Origin: JAAURB01 sp049647265
GTDB taxonomy: Bacteria; Cyanobacteriota; Cyanobacteriia; Cyanobacteriales; Microcoleaceae
Reading direction: 5' to 3'
DNA length: 64,000 nucleotides
Assembly: GCA_049647265.1 (NCBI GenBank)
Contig: JBARXJ010000012.1
Span: forward strand, 62,001-126,000
The notes beneath the pieces were generated by a model. It had not been told where the DNA came from and made no database searches. It saw nothing but the letters and a program-made list of their open reading frames with translations. A program made the translations under genes and the position numbers. Below, piece by piece: positions 29,097 to 39,637 of this stretch (its first letter is position 1; each line of letters starts with the position of its first letter).

Positions 29097-32000
29097 TTAC
29101 TCATCTTCATCAATAATAGAACTACGATCTAAAATTAATAAATTCCTTAATTGATCGGTATCGAGTTGCGTTAACCAATCTTCACCGCCGCCGACAACTT
29201 GTTCTGCTAACGCTTTTTTACTTTCAATTAAATCATGAATTTTTTCTTCTAAAGTGCCTGTACAAACAAATTTATGAACTTGAACATTGCGAGTTTGACC
29301 AATTCTAAATACCCGATCTGTTGCCTGGTTTTCAACGGCTGGGTTCCACCATCTATCAAAGTGAAACACATGATTAGCGCGGGTTAAGTTTAATCCAACT
29401 CCTCCAGCTTTTAAAGATAAGATAAAAATCGGCGGTCCTTGGGGATCGTGTTGAAATTGATCGACCATTTCTTCTCGTTTATTTTTACGAGTTGCACCAT
29501 ATAAAAATAGCACTTTTCGATTCAGTTGCTGTTCTAAATACGGTTGTAATAACTTTCCCCACTCTGCAAATTGAGTAAAAATTAATGCGCGATCGCCTTC
29601 ATCAATCACTTCTTCTAACATCTCATTTAAGCGTTTGAGTTTGCCTGAATGTTGCACAGAAAGAGATTTTTTTGAACTTGTTTTTGATGCTTTTCCATTT
29701 AATAAAATCGGATGATTACAAAGCTGTTTTAATTTGGTTAATAATGCCAATATCATCCCCCGCCGTTGAATGCCTTCTGCTGAGTCAATTTCTGCTAAAG
29801 ATTGATCGACAAATTGTTGATATAAACTTGCTTGTTCCGTTGATAAGGCACAAAAAACAGCATTTTCTTGTTTTTCCGGTAAATCTTGAATAATGTCTTT
29901 ATCGGTCTTCAGACGGCGTAAAATAAACGGTTGTACTAATGAACGTAATGTTTGCAAAGAATCTGTATCCCCATATTTTTCAATAGGAATAGCAAACCGA
30001 CGTTGAAAGAATTGTTTTTGTCCTAAATAACCCGGATTTAAAAATTCCATAATAGACCATAATTCGGATAGGCGATTTTCTACTGGAGTTCCGGTTAAAG
30101 CAATTTTAAAATCTGCTTCTAAATTCCGAATAGCTTTTGATTGTTTCGCATCAGGATTTTTAATATTCTGGGCTTCATCTAATACAATCCCTTGCCAATT
30201 TACACTTTTAATATCTTTTTCATCTCGATAAGATAAAGCATAACTGGTAACAATTATATCTTGCTTTTCAGCCATTTGAGTGAGTTTCTTACCTTTTTCC
30301 CGTTTATCACCATGATGAACTTTAACCTTTAAACTGGGGCTAAATCGTTTTACTTCCCGTTCCCAGTTTCCTAAAACTGAAGTCGGACATACTAATAAAA
30401 TCGGACGTTCTAAAGATTTCTGTTCTTTTAAATAGAGTAAAAATGCAATCAGTTGAATCGTTTTCCCTAAACCCATATCATCGGCTAAACAAGCGCCTAA
30501 ACCCCATTGTTCAAGGAATGATAACCAACTCACCCCACGGGCTTGATACGGTCTTAATTCTCCCTTAAAATTCGCCGGAGTTGTAATCGGTTCAAGGGCT
30601 TGATTTTGAGTTAAAGTATTGAGTAAATCTTCTAATTTTCCGCCCGCTTCAAATTGCACAACGGGCAATTTTTCAATCATTTGACTATCACCCGTTGACA
30701 GCCGTAAAGCATCTTCTAAAGTTAATGTCATTTTATCTTTACGACTTTCAAAAAAAGCTTTTGCTGCCCGAATATCAGAGGCGCGTAACTCTACCCATTC
30801 TCCGTTAATTTCAACTAAAGGACTTTCTTTCGCAACCAACTTTTCAAACTCTGATTTTGATAAGGTTTGTCCGCCAATTGATAATTGCCACTTAAAGTTT
30901 AATAAACTTTCTAATCCTAAACTCATACTTTTTTTCGAGCGCGATGCTGTTGCACTTAAACTCAGTCCTAAACGATTAGCAAAGCCTTGATTATCAGCTA
31001 ATCCTGGCGGTAAAATTGCTCCTAAACCATTCTCATTAAATCGCCAAACAATTTGTTTAATAAATTCATAAGCCTGAGTTGGGTTTAAAACACACATTTG
31101 CGGACAAGCTTGCTCAAGACTATTTTCTAAAGCCGGATACAATTTAGCCGCTAAACCTAATCCTTTGAGTAACGTTTCTTGCGGCTTCCTAACCGTTTTA
31201 CCTTGATAATCAAATGCTTCTACTGGATGATTCCACACTGTTTGAGCATCAATAATACAGTCTGGATTATCAATCGCTTGTAAACAATAATCTAATTTCC
31301 ATTCTTTCGATTGAGCCGCTGGCGGATTCAGTTTAAATCCAGCCCGAAACAAGTTTTGTTCAGATAAAGATTGTTGTAGCGGCTCTACCCAAGTTTTTAA
31401 CCTATTTTCTAATATTTCATACTCTGATAATGATTCAGATAGGGGAGCCGTTTCAACCGATAAATGATGCAACCAAGTATTAATATGAGGTTCTAAGGCG
31501 GCTGGATTTGTAACGACAGTTCTTTCTGCAACTTCTGCAACAGATCTAACTTGTACATCGATCATTGCGCCGAGAAAATCTTGCAATAATTCCTGAGGAG
31601 AATAGGGTATATCAACGGCAATTGTATTAATATGATTATCCTGATACATCCGACACGCTAATGGCATTTTTTGTGCCATTTGTAGTAACCGTGCTTGATC
31701 GATTGCGCTATCTAATAAGGGTTGCCAATGCGCCCGAAACCCTTGATTAGATACAGGTTCTAAACTAGGTAAAAACTTACCCCGTGCTAATAAATCGATA
31801 CTCCAGCGATGAATATGTGACCAAAATTTTAAATCCGATCCAAAATAAGAATTAGCCGGATCTAAAGAATTTAAAGGTAAACTTTGTAAAAATTGAAAGG
31901 TTTCTTGAGGAGTTAAACTAAAACCTGTAACTTGCCAAGGATGAAGAGAAATAGAATAATTTGAATTGTCATCAACCGCCATCGTTTCGCCGTAAATCGG

Positions 32001-32255
32001 ATAAATAGACGTGGATGTGATTTCAGTCGGTAAGCCGATAATATCAGTGGTTTGAGGGGGTTGATGGGGCGCTAGATGATGAATCTGTTGAGTCAACTGT
32101 TGCCAAAGGGTATCAGGCGGCAAAGCGTAGGGATAAGCAGTGACTTCAGTGGCGGCTTGCCAATCTTGCGGCAGGGTTCGACACCATGCATCCCCCCAGA
32201 TGATAAAATCGCAACGGTGGGGTTGAATTCGCCAATTTCCGTGTAAAACTGCCAT
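29097..32255 (-). CDS. SNF2-family DEAD/DEAH-box helicase
   Basis: The 1052-residue protein has an N-terminal SNF2-associated region and a C-terminal Swi2/Snf2 ATPase. Motifs: LADDMGLGKTIQLIAF (I), LVCPTSVLGNWERE (Ia), VLDEAQNIKNP (II), LTGTPVENRLSELWSI (III), LKAGGVGLNLTRANHV (V) and ATDRVFRIGQTRNVQV (VI). It is a double-stranded DNA translocase or remodelling factor, close to bacterial HepA-like helicases with the DUF3670-type N-terminus. Its usual neighbour, a SWIM protein gene, is found at 20619-21440, split off by the accessory block. Confidence 0.95.
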   Translation of the reverse strand: MAVLHGNWRIQPHRCDFIIWGDAWCRTLPQDWQAATEVTAYPYALPPDTLWQQLTQQIHHLAPHQPPQTTDIIGLPTEITSTSIYPIYGETMAVDDNSNYSISLHPWQVTGFSLTPQETFQFLQSLPLNSLDPANSYFGSDLKFWSHIHRWSIDLLARGKFLPSLEPVSNQGFRAHWQPLLDSAIDQARLLQMAQKMPLACRMYQDNHINTIAVDIPYSPQELLQDFLGAMIDVQVRSVAEVAERTVVTNPAALEPHINTWLHHLSVETAPLSESLSEYEILENRLKTWVEPLQQSLSEQNLFRAGFKLNPPAAQSKEWKLDYCLQAIDNPDCIIDAQTVWNHPVEAFDYQGKTVRKPQETLLKGLGLAAKLYPALENSLEQACPQMCVLNPTQAYEFIKQIVWRFNENGLGAILPPGLADNQGFANRLGLSLSATASRSKKSMSLGLESLLNFKWQLSIGGQTLSKSEFEKLVAKESPLVEINGEWVELRASDIRAAKAFFESRKDKMTLTLEDALRLSTGDSQMIEKLPVVQFEAGGKLEDLLNTLTQNQALEPITTPANFKGELRPYQARGVSWLSFLEQWGLGACLADDMGLGKTIQLIAFLLYLKEQKSLERPILLVCPTSVLGNWEREVKRFSPSLKVKVHHGDKREKGKKLTQMAEKQDIIVTSYALSYRDEKDIKSVNWQGIVLDEAQNIKNPDAKQSKAIRNLEADFKIALTGTPVENRLSELWSIMEFLNPGYLGQKQFFQRRFAIPIEKYGDTDSLQTLRSLVQPFILRRLKTDKDIIQDLPEKQENAVFCALSTEQASLYQQFVDQSLAEIDSAEGIQRRGMILALLTKLKQLCNHPILLNGKASKTSSKKSLSVQHSGKLKRLNEMLEEVIDEGDRALIFTQFAEWGKLLQPYLEQQLNRKVLFLYGATRKNKREEMVDQFQHDPQGPPIFILSLKAGGVGLNLTRANHVFHFDRWWNPAVENQATDRVFRIGQTRNVQVHKFVCTGTLEEKIHDLIESKKALAEQVVGGGEDWLTQLDTDQLRNLLILDRSSIIDEDE

Positions 32256-32383
32256 TAAAATATTATCCCTAAGACTGCAAAATTGAGAGGATTAATTCCC
32301 CCCAATCTTCAATCAGACAGATTAAGCTGATTGAGTATAATCTGTATATGGTAGCTGATTCAGTGAGTGAATTGGGTCTAGAT

Positions 32384-34213
32384 TTACTCGGAGAGGAGTT
32401 TAAACTTCGGCGCTTGCAAACGTGAACCGATTGTGCTAGCCTCAACAGGCTGACTCCAAAGAAACCCTTGCGCCCTTCCACACCCTAAAGCGATGAGTAC
32501 ATCTAATTGTTCAGGAGTCTCAACCCCTTCAGCCACAGCGGCAACTTCTAAATTCTCGGCTAAATTGATAATGGCACGAACCACTTTTAGACTCTCTGAA
32601 GTCTGATTAATTTGATGAATAAAAGAGCGATCAATCTTTAAATTTTCTATCTTTAAATGATGTAAATAGCTTAGAGAAGAGCAGCCCGTACCAAAATCAT
32701 CAATGCTAACGCTAATATTATATCCCCTCAGCCATTCTAAATTCTTGACTGCAATAGTCGATGGTGTCATAAACCCATATTCAGTAATTTCTAAAACCAG
32801 ATATTGATGATCAATTTTTGTTTCTATGATAATGGATTCTAAATATTCAATGAAATCTGCTTGTCCGAGTTGCTGAGCGGATAAATTAACGTGTAACTTA
32901 AATTCAGAGGGCAGTATATTTTTATCTTGCCAAGCTTTCAGTTGATAACAGGCTTGCCGGATAATATAACGATCCAGCATAATGATTAACCCGGTTTCTT
33001 CGGCGATGGGAATAAATGCATCAGGATCAATAATCCCTTGAGTCGGATGTAGCCATCTAACCAATGCTTCTATCCCAATCATCAAGTTATTTTCTAGTGA
33101 TATAATAGGTTGATAAACTAGGATAAAGTTTTGACGATCAATCGCTTGGATCAACTCATTTTTAACCTGAAAGAAAGATAATGCCCGCTCATACATTTCT
33201 GCATTAAAGATTTGAATTTTTCCGATTCCCTGAATAATGGCTTGTTGTAAAGCGGCATGAGCATCTCGGAGTAAATGAATAGGCTGTTGGTGATTTTTAT
33301 CCGATAAAACAATACCAATATTAATTTGGATATGAATTGTATACTCATTAATCTGAAAAGGCAGTGATATTTCTTGTTGAAGCTGTTCTGCAAAAAATAT
33401 AACCATCTCTTTATCCAGTGCTTCTTCAATCAAGATAGCAAATGTATCTTCATCATAAAGAGCCAGCCAACCCCCTGATTCTAAAGATCCCTCTAAACGG
33501 CGAGCAATCGAGACGATTAATTGATCGATGGCACGATGACCTAAAGAACTGTTAATAACTTGTAGTTGATTACACTTTAATAATATTAGCGCCAACGGTC
33601 GAAGCTGATTAAAACTAAAGGCTTGTTTAACCCTTTGAATCAGTGAATTTCGATTGGGTAAACTGGTTAAATGATCGTGGGTTGCCATGTGTAGCATCTC
33701 TTCTTGCACCCGTAACCGCTCACCTATTTCTTGCTCTAACTGAGCCGTGCGCTGAATCACTCGTTTTTCTAATTCAGTATTGAGTTGTTTAACCTGGGCT
33801 TGAGCTTGGCGTAGTTGGAGATGATTATTCACCCGAGCTAACAATTCTTCGACTTGAAAGGGTTTAGAAATATAATCGACTCCACCCAGCGTGAAACCCT
33901 TTACTTTATCCTCAACTTGATCTAAAGCACTGAGAAAGATAATCGGAATATCTCGTGTTTCAGGATTAACTTTAAGCTGTTGGCAAACTTCAAAGCCATC
34001 TATCTCTGGCATTTTAATATCTAATAAAATGATATCCGGTTGAGCCGCTTTTGCCACCCGCAGCGCCATCTTGCCGTTGAGAACACAACGCACTTTATAG
34101 CCTTGTTGAGTTAAAATTTTAGATAAGAATTCTAGATTTTCTGGAAGATCATCGACAACTAAGAGATCGCCTAAATGAGATAAATTGGTCGCAGATGAGG
34201 TACTTTGTGTCAT
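32384..34213 (-). CDS. Response regulator with GGDEF and EAL domains (c-di-GMP signalling)
   Basis: The 609-residue protein has a REC domain (1-125; phospho-acceptor in IILLDIKMPEIDG), a coiled coil, a GGDEF-fold domain about 170-330 and an EAL domain about 345-600. The GGDEF loop is degenerate (LYDEDTF in place of GGDEF), so cyclase activity is unlikely. The EAL domain keeps EALVRW, LEITE, DDFGTGCSSL and AEGVET, which are the catalytic residues of a c-di-GMP phosphodiesterase. It lies 94 bp downstream of the hybrid histidine kinase gene in the same direction and is likely its partner. Confidence 0.92.
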   Translation of the reverse strand: MTQSTSSATNLSHLGDLLVVDDLPENLEFLSKILTQQGYKVRCVLNGKMALRVAKAAQPDIILLDIKMPEIDGFEVCQQLKVNPETRDIPIIFLSALDQVEDKVKGFTLGGVDYISKPFQVEELLARVNNHLQLRQAQAQVKQLNTELEKRVIQRTAQLEQEIGERLRVQEEMLHMATHDHLTSLPNRNSLIQRVKQAFSFNQLRPLALILLKCNQLQVINSSLGHRAIDQLIVSIARRLEGSLESGGWLALYDEDTFAILIEEALDKEMVIFFAEQLQQEISLPFQINEYTIHIQINIGIVLSDKNHQQPIHLLRDAHAALQQAIIQGIGKIQIFNAEMYERALSFFQVKNELIQAIDRQNFILVYQPIISLENNLMIGIEALVRWLHPTQGIIDPDAFIPIAEETGLIIMLDRYIIRQACYQLKAWQDKNILPSEFKLHVNLSAQQLGQADFIEYLESIIIETKIDHQYLVLEITEYGFMTPSTIAVKNLEWLRGYNISVSIDDFGTGCSSLSYLHHLKIENLKIDRSFIHQINQTSESLKVVRAIINLAENLEVAAVAEGVETPEQLDVLIALGCGRAQGFLWSQPVEASTIGSRLQAPKFKLLSE

Positions 34214-34306
34214 GATGATATTTTCTACTTAAAGATAAAAACTGACTATCATTTAGCTCAATATAGAACACATCAGTAGATTCTATCCCACTGAAACGAT
34301 TAAATA

Positions 34307-36580
34307 TTATTCATGAAGACGGATTGATGATTCTGCTAATTCTTCAATCAGCTCATAACGAAATCTCTTAACCCAATCTTGTATAATTTGAGTGATATCC
34401 GCCTCATCAGCGCTACGTTCTTCCATCAGTTGCCCAATCCACTCGGCATCAGCTAGACGAGCCGCTTCATGCAGTTGAACTAACCAAGCTTTAGGGACTT
34501 GAGAGAGTCGTGAAGCCGTCAGTTGTGGCATATCATTTTGAGTTTGAGGGCGATCGCGAACGGATTGCTGATCATAAATATACTTTATACCAAGATATTG
34601 GCGTAGCTTGTCGCAAATCACCTGTTCTTGAAACGGTTTATGCACAAAGTCATCACATCCGGCGGATAAAACAATTTGTTTTTCTTGTTCGAGAGCGCTT
34701 GCTGTTAGTGCGATAATAGCAGGAGCCTGTCCTTTAAGGTGACGACGAATCTGTTGAGTTGCTTCATAACCATCCATCACCGGCATTCGCATATCCATCC
34801 AAATTAAATGAGGCTGCCAACTCTCAAAGATGTTAACCGCTTCTTTTCCATTAATTGCTTCTCGTACCTGCTCAAATCCCAAAGACTTTAATAATTCCAC
34901 CAATAACACTCGACTTTCCCATTGGTCCTCTACCACTAAAATTCGGTAACTGGGTTGATTTGAAGCTAAATGAACAACAGATAAGGGTGACTCAGCCTCT
35001 GGGAGGTTAAGAGATTCGGTTAAAGTAACGGGAATATAAAATTGAAAAATACTGCCTTTTCCTAAAGTACTTTCAACCTTAATGTCTCCACCAAACATTT
35101 TAATATAACTCTGAGTAATACTAAGTCCTAATCCCGTTCCCGCGTGATATTTTTGAGTGGATTCGACTTGATAAAACGGATCAAATAGTTTTTGTAGTTG
35201 CTCCGGCGCAATCCCACAGCCTGTATCTTCTACTGCAAAATAAAGAGTATCATCCCCCCAAACTCGTAGAGTAATACTTCCGATTTGAGTACACTTAATC
35301 GCATTACTCAGTAAATTAATCAAGATTTGTCGTAATTTAGCTTGATCGGTTTCAATCCATCGAGGTAAATTTGAAGTTAACTTAAATTCTAATATTAATC
35401 CCTTCTCTTGAGCTAAAGATTGAAACATGGCTTCTAGCGATCGCAGTAATTGATGCAAGTCACAACAATCAGGATGAAATATTACCTTACCTGCCTCTAT
35501 TTTTGCCATATCCAGAACATCATTAATTAATGAGAGTAAGTGATTCCCACTATTTTGAATAATGTCTAAATATTCCGCCGACTCTTGCTGAAATTGTTCG
35601 GGATTATACTTTAGAGTCCGTTGCATCACTTGAGCAAATCCCAGAATGGCATTCAGCGGCGTACGCAATTCATGGCTCATATTCGCGAGAAATTGACTTT
35701 TAACTTGATTGGCTTTCTCGGCTGCTTTTTTTGCTGTTTCTAGATCAATATTTTTCTGAGCGAGTGCAACTTCTGAACGCTTCCGATCTGTAATATCTGT
35801 ACCAATAGAAAGAATTTCAACCAGCTCACCAGCTTCATCAAAAATGGGTTTATTTGCCCAATTCACCCAAACCCGTTCTCCATCTTGGCGAATATTTTCA
35901 TTTTCATTAATGATAAAAGCATTGGGTTGCTGACAAATTTGCTGCATCAAAGCCTGTAAATCTTGTCCGGAAGAATCCCATTCGGGAACAATTGTATCCA
36001 TTATAGACTGTCCCAAAATATCTGTTTCTAGCCCACAGAAAAATTCTGCACCATATTGATTGATAAAAACAATATTCCCTTGGGTATCCCAACGTAAAAT
36101 AATACAATTTGCTGTTTGAACTAAATCACGATATTGCTTTTCTCGCTCCTGTAAAGCCACCTCCATTTGCATCCGTTCTGTCAGATCTAAAATTACACCA
36201 AATAAACGGATCACTTGGTGATTATCATTCAGAATAACTTCTATACGAGACTCCACATAGCGAATCTCTCCACTCGGACGAATCAGCCTAAATTCGTGAG
36301 AATCAGGTATTTTTTCAATTAATGATAGATTAATTTGTTGAACAAAACTCTCTCGATCCTCTGGATGAATCATCCTGACTAAATCATCATAAGAAGGTGT
36401 ATTAAGCTCAGGTTCTAGACCAAAAATCCGATACAGTTCTTCAGACCAAGTCATTGCTTGAGTCAGAACATTAAAATCCCAACTCCCCACATGAGCCACC
36501 CGCTGAGCCGCTGACAGATTGGCCTCACTTTGACGTAACTGTTCCGACTGTTGCTGAGGCTGGGTAACATCTTTAACCAT
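34307..36580 (-). CDS. PAS hybrid sensor histidine kinase
   Basis: The 757-residue protein lacks membrane helices. Two PAS/PAC domains (about 20-140 and 145-270) are followed by a HisKA domain (FLANMSHELRTPLNAILGF, phospho-His near residue 306), a HATPase_c domain (LINLLSNAIKC N-box, DTGCGI and GTGLGLSI G-boxes), and a C-terminal REC domain with the phospho-Asp in LIWMDMRMPVMDGYEA. It most likely feeds the REC-GGDEF-EAL protein encoded right downstream. The signal is unknown. Confidence 0.94.
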   Translation of the reverse strand: MVKDVTQPQQQSEQLRQSEANLSAAQRVAHVGSWDFNVLTQAMTWSEELYRIFGLEPELNTPSYDDLVRMIHPEDRESFVQQINLSLIEKIPDSHEFRLIRPSGEIRYVESRIEVILNDNHQVIRLFGVILDLTERMQMEVALQEREKQYRDLVQTANCIILRWDTQGNIVFINQYGAEFFCGLETDILGQSIMDTIVPEWDSSGQDLQALMQQICQQPNAFIINENENIRQDGERVWVNWANKPIFDEAGELVEILSIGTDITDRKRSEVALAQKNIDLETAKKAAEKANQVKSQFLANMSHELRTPLNAILGFAQVMQRTLKYNPEQFQQESAEYLDIIQNSGNHLLSLINDVLDMAKIEAGKVIFHPDCCDLHQLLRSLEAMFQSLAQEKGLILEFKLTSNLPRWIETDQAKLRQILINLLSNAIKCTQIGSITLRVWGDDTLYFAVEDTGCGIAPEQLQKLFDPFYQVESTQKYHAGTGLGLSITQSYIKMFGGDIKVESTLGKGSIFQFYIPVTLTESLNLPEAESPLSVVHLASNQPSYRILVVEDQWESRVLLVELLKSLGFEQVREAINGKEAVNIFESWQPHLIWMDMRMPVMDGYEATQQIRRHLKGQAPAIIALTASALEQEKQIVLSAGCDDFVHKPFQEQVICDKLRQYLGIKYIYDQQSVRDRPQTQNDMPQLTASRLSQVPKAWLVQLHEAARLADAEWIGQLMEERSADEADITQIIQDWVKRFRYELIEELAESSIRLHE

Positions 36581-36890
36581 AGTGTTATTCTGCTAACTCT
36601 TTCCTAATTTTAGCAAGGTACTTTTTAGCTAAAAAAAGTATTCTCTATGGAATAATTTGAGTATAAAAGTATTAAAAAGATCAAAATTTAACAAACATAC
36701 CCCCCAGAGGGCGATCGCTACTGTAGGGGCGCATTGCATGCGCCCGGAGCGCAAGTCTGCAAGTCAGTATTCACGCTGACTCAGTCTTGACGTTACATGT
36801 CAATCTGTACAGGAAAGATAATTACCCTGTTCTCCGTTCCCCGTTGCCCGTTCCCCGTTGCCAGATCCGCTGTTGCCTCGATCGCGATCG
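36581..36890. repeat. Intergenic region with palindrome and heptamer repeats
   Basis: About 310 bp between ald (3' end) and the hybrid kinase gene (5' end). It holds a GGGCGCA-TTGCA-TGCGCCC hairpin at 36727-36745 and four tandem heptamers CCGTTSC at 36834-36861. Two HIP1-type sites are present (one at about 36711, one overlapping the GATCGCGATCGC run near 36882). The kinase promoter should also be here. Confidence 0.65.
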
Positions 36891-37976
36891 CTAAACCAAA
36901 TCAGGAAACACTTGTTGAACCGCAGGATGCACCAGTTGATGATTGGCAACATTTAATCCCTTGGCTAAAGTTGGATTTAACTCTAACGCTTTCATTCCAG
37001 ATTCAGCCAGTTGCAGGACATAAGGTAACGTACTATTATTCAAGGCTTGAGTCGCTGTCCACGGCACCGCACCCGGCATATTGGGTACGCCATAATGAAC
37101 CACACCCGCTTCGACATAAGTTGGCTGAGTATGGGAGGTGGGATGTAACGTTTCGACACAACCCCCTTGATCGACTGCAACATCAACAATTACAGAACGG
37201 GGACGCATTTTCGCGACTAAATCCTTTGAGACTAAAGTCGGTGCTTTGCGTCCCAAAATTAAAACCGCACCAATTAACAAATCAGCATCCGGAACTAGGG
37301 TTTCAACTAGAGAAGAAGTGCTATAGAGCAGTTCAACTCTCGAACCAAAGAGAGTTTCCAAATATCCCAGGCGATCGACGTTGATGTCTAAAATTTGGAC
37401 TTGAGCACCTAATCCAACCGCCATACGAGCCGCTTCTGTGCCAACCACACCCCCGCCTAAAATGACAACTTTACCAGGCTTTACACCCGGCACTCCCCCC
37501 AGGAGAACCCCTCGCCCCCCTTGTTGTCGTTCAAGAAAACGAGCACCAAATTGCACAGATAAGCGACCCGCAATAATACTCATGGGGGTTAAAAGCGGTA
37601 ATCGACCATCAGGGAGTTCTACAGTCTCGTAGGCGATCGCTTTGACTCCGCTATGAATTAAGTGTTCTGTCAGTTTGCGATCGGCGGCCAAGTGCAGATA
37701 GGTAAACAGCAGTTGATCTTTTTGCATCAGAGAATATTCAGAGGCTAGGGGTTCTTTGACTTTTACAACCAGTTCTTGATGCCACGCTTGCTGTGGAGAA
37801 GAGACAATCTCAGCACCTGAGTGTTGATAGTCTTCATCCGTAAAGCCGGCACCAATACCTGCGCCCGTTTCAACGCAAACGGTGTGACCTTTCTCTGTGC
37901 AAACTCTGACACTACTGGGAGTTAATCCCACTCGAAATTCTTGATCTTTGATTTCTTTGGGAACACCAATATCCAT
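36891..37976 (-). CDS. ald: Alanine dehydrogenase
   Basis: The 361-residue protein interconverts L-alanine and pyruvate plus ammonia with NAD. It shows the family start MDIGVPKEIKDQEFRVGLTP, VVKVKEP with the substrate lysine, LHLAA with the active-site histidine, the Rossmann loop VVILGGGVVGTEAARMA, and the end segment PNMPGAVPWTATQALNN. Normal length. The gene is monocistronic-looking and divergent from murA with 305 bp between. Confidence 0.97.
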   Translation of the reverse strand: MDIGVPKEIKDQEFRVGLTPSSVRVCTEKGHTVCVETGAGIGAGFTDEDYQHSGAEIVSSPQQAWHQELVVKVKEPLASEYSLMQKDQLLFTYLHLAADRKLTEHLIHSGVKAIAYETVELPDGRLPLLTPMSIIAGRLSVQFGARFLERQQGGRGVLLGGVPGVKPGKVVILGGGVVGTEAARMAVGLGAQVQILDINVDRLGYLETLFGSRVELLYSTSSLVETLVPDADLLIGAVLILGRKAPTLVSKDLVAKMRPRSVIVDVAVDQGGCVETLHPTSHTQPTYVEAGVVHYGVPNMPGAVPWTATQALNNSTLPYVLQLAESGMKALELNPTLAKGLNVANHQLVHPAVQQVFPDLV

Positions 37977-38281
37977 TGCGCGAGCCTCACATTCTGTATC
38001 GTTGCTAATTCTTGATTATTGTAGAGAATTGATCGACTCAGATATAGATTACAGGGAACAAAAAAGAGGTATAGTCATTTGTTATTCGTTACGGTTTATT
38101 CGTTATGGGTTGAAAGAATGCAGATGTAGAAGACCCCGAAAAGATCGCCATCGCAGCCTTACACCCGACTAATAACCCAGGACAAATGATCCCCTCTCCC
38201 CTTGTCTCCCCCTAGACATCTGAAATCTTTCCTGTAGAATCAGAACAAAAATTAACGAATGTAAACTTGTTATTTTGAATT
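37977..38281. other. Divergent intergenic region, ald and murA
   Basis: Holds both promoters. A near-perfect tandem of TTATTCGTTAYGG occurs at about 38082-38109, a cyanobacterial STRR-like repeat. No ORF or RNA gene recognised. Confidence 0.45.
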
Positions 38282-39637
38282 GTGGAGGATAGACCCATTA
38301 CACTCACGCTCAGTTCGTCAAATCTCTCTAGTGCATCCGATGCCACACAGCCTCTGCTTGAAGTTGAAGGCGGTTCCCCCTTACAGGGAGAAGTCAGAAT
38401 CAGTGGTGCAAAGAATGCGGCTTTAGTTATTATTGCCGGAGCCTTACTATGTTCAGAAGATTGTCGCTTACGAAATGTTCCCAATTTAGTTGATGTGGTT
38501 CGGATGAGCCAAGTGATTGCTGCTTTGGGGGTAGACCTCAAGCCCAGTGGTGATACCCTTGAAATTAATGCGGCTCAAATTACTGAATCCGAAGCCCCTT
38601 ATGAATTGGTCAGTCAGTTACGGGCAAGCTTTTTCATTATCGGCCCCCTACTGGCTCGTTTAGGGGTGGCAAAAGTCCCTTTACCGGGTGGATGTGCGAT
38701 TGGGGCAAGACCGGTTAATCTGCACGTTCAGGGACTCAGAGCGATGGGTGCAGAAGTCTATATTGAGCATGGTGTGGTTCATGCAGCAGTCCCTGGACAA
38801 AATCCTCGGCTGAAAGGGGCAAGAATTTACTTAGATTATCCCAGTGTCGGGGCAACAGAAACCTTAATGATGGCTGCAACCTTAGCAGAAGGGGAAACCA
38901 TTATTGAAAATGCGGCTCAAGAACCGGAAGTTGTAGATTTAGCCAATTTCTGCTGTTCCATGGGAGCGAAAATCAAAGGCGCAGGCACCAATACTTTGAT
39001 TATTTCCGGTGTGGAAAAAATGCATTCTACCGATTACTGGATTATCCCAGATCGGATTGAAGCCGGAACGTTTCTGATTGGCAGTGCCATCACTCGTTCT
39101 GAAATGAGTCTGTTCCCTGTGATTCCTGACCATTTAACCGCTGCTATTTCTAAATTACGAAAAATTGGGGTTGAAATTACTTCCCCCGATCGAGATCGTT
39201 TACTGGTACGTCCCGGTGAGCGTCACATTGCCACCGATCTTGAAACCTTACCCTATCCCGGTTTTCCGACTGATTTACAAGCGCCGATGATGGCCCTACT
39301 CACCCTGTGTGAAGGTAGTAGCCTGGTGACGGAAACGGTGTTTGAAAATCGCTTACATCATGTGCCGGAATTGGTGCGGATGGGGGCTGATATTCGGGTG
39401 AAAGGCAATACGGCTGTGGTTACTGGGGTTCCGTTTTTATCGGGCGCACCCGTTGCTGGGTCTGACTTACGGGCATCGGCCGCGATGGTTTTAGCAGCAT
39501 TAGCCGCAGAAGGTACGAGTACTATTCAAGGACTCCAACATTTAGACCGAGGCTATGAACAATTTGAGCAAAAATTACAAAAATTGGGGGCGAAGATTAA
39601 GCGCGTTCAATCTCAACTCACCACCCCCGCGAGCTAA
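38282..39637 (+). CDS. murA: UDP-N-acetylglucosamine 1-carboxyvinyltransferase
   Basis: The 451-residue enzyme moves enolpyruvate from PEP to UDP-GlcNAc, the first committed step of peptidoglycan synthesis. The catalytic cysteine lies in PLPGGCAIGARPVN. SGAKNAAL near the start, AGTFLIGSAITR and the C-terminal DLRASAAMVLAALAAEG also match. The start is GTG at 38282, which gives an N-terminal extension of about 25 residues ahead of the EPSP-synthase fold; a later start is possible but no good ATG is near. Confidence 0.96.
   Translation: MEDRPITLTLSSSNLSSASDATQPLLEVEGGSPLQGEVRISGAKNAALVIIAGALLCSEDCRLRNVPNLVDVVRMSQVIAALGVDLKPSGDTLEINAAQITESEAPYELVSQLRASFFIIGPLLARLGVAKVPLPGGCAIGARPVNLHVQGLRAMGAEVYIEHGVVHAAVPGQNPRLKGARIYLDYPSVGATETLMMAATLAEGETIIENAAQEPEVVDLANFCCSMGAKIKGAGTNTLIISGVEKMHSTDYWIIPDRIEAGTFLIGSAITRSEMSLFPVIPDHLTAAISKLRKIGVEITSPDRDRLLVRPGERHIATDLETLPYPGFPTDLQAPMMALLTLCEGSSLVTETVFENRLHHVPELVRMGADIRVKGNTAVVTGVPFLSGAPVAGSDLRASAAMVLAALAAEGTSTIQGLQHLDRGYEQFEQKLQKLGAKIKRVQSQLTTPAS

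Noticed and set aside
32384..34213. Active diguanylate cyclase
   Set aside because: The GGDEF signature is replaced by YDEDTF, so activity is unlikely; only the EAL part is called functional.
36797..37384. 195-codon plus-strand frame opposite the alanine dehydrogenase gene
   Set aside because: Overlaps ald almost fully on the other strand and matches no family; a shadow frame.
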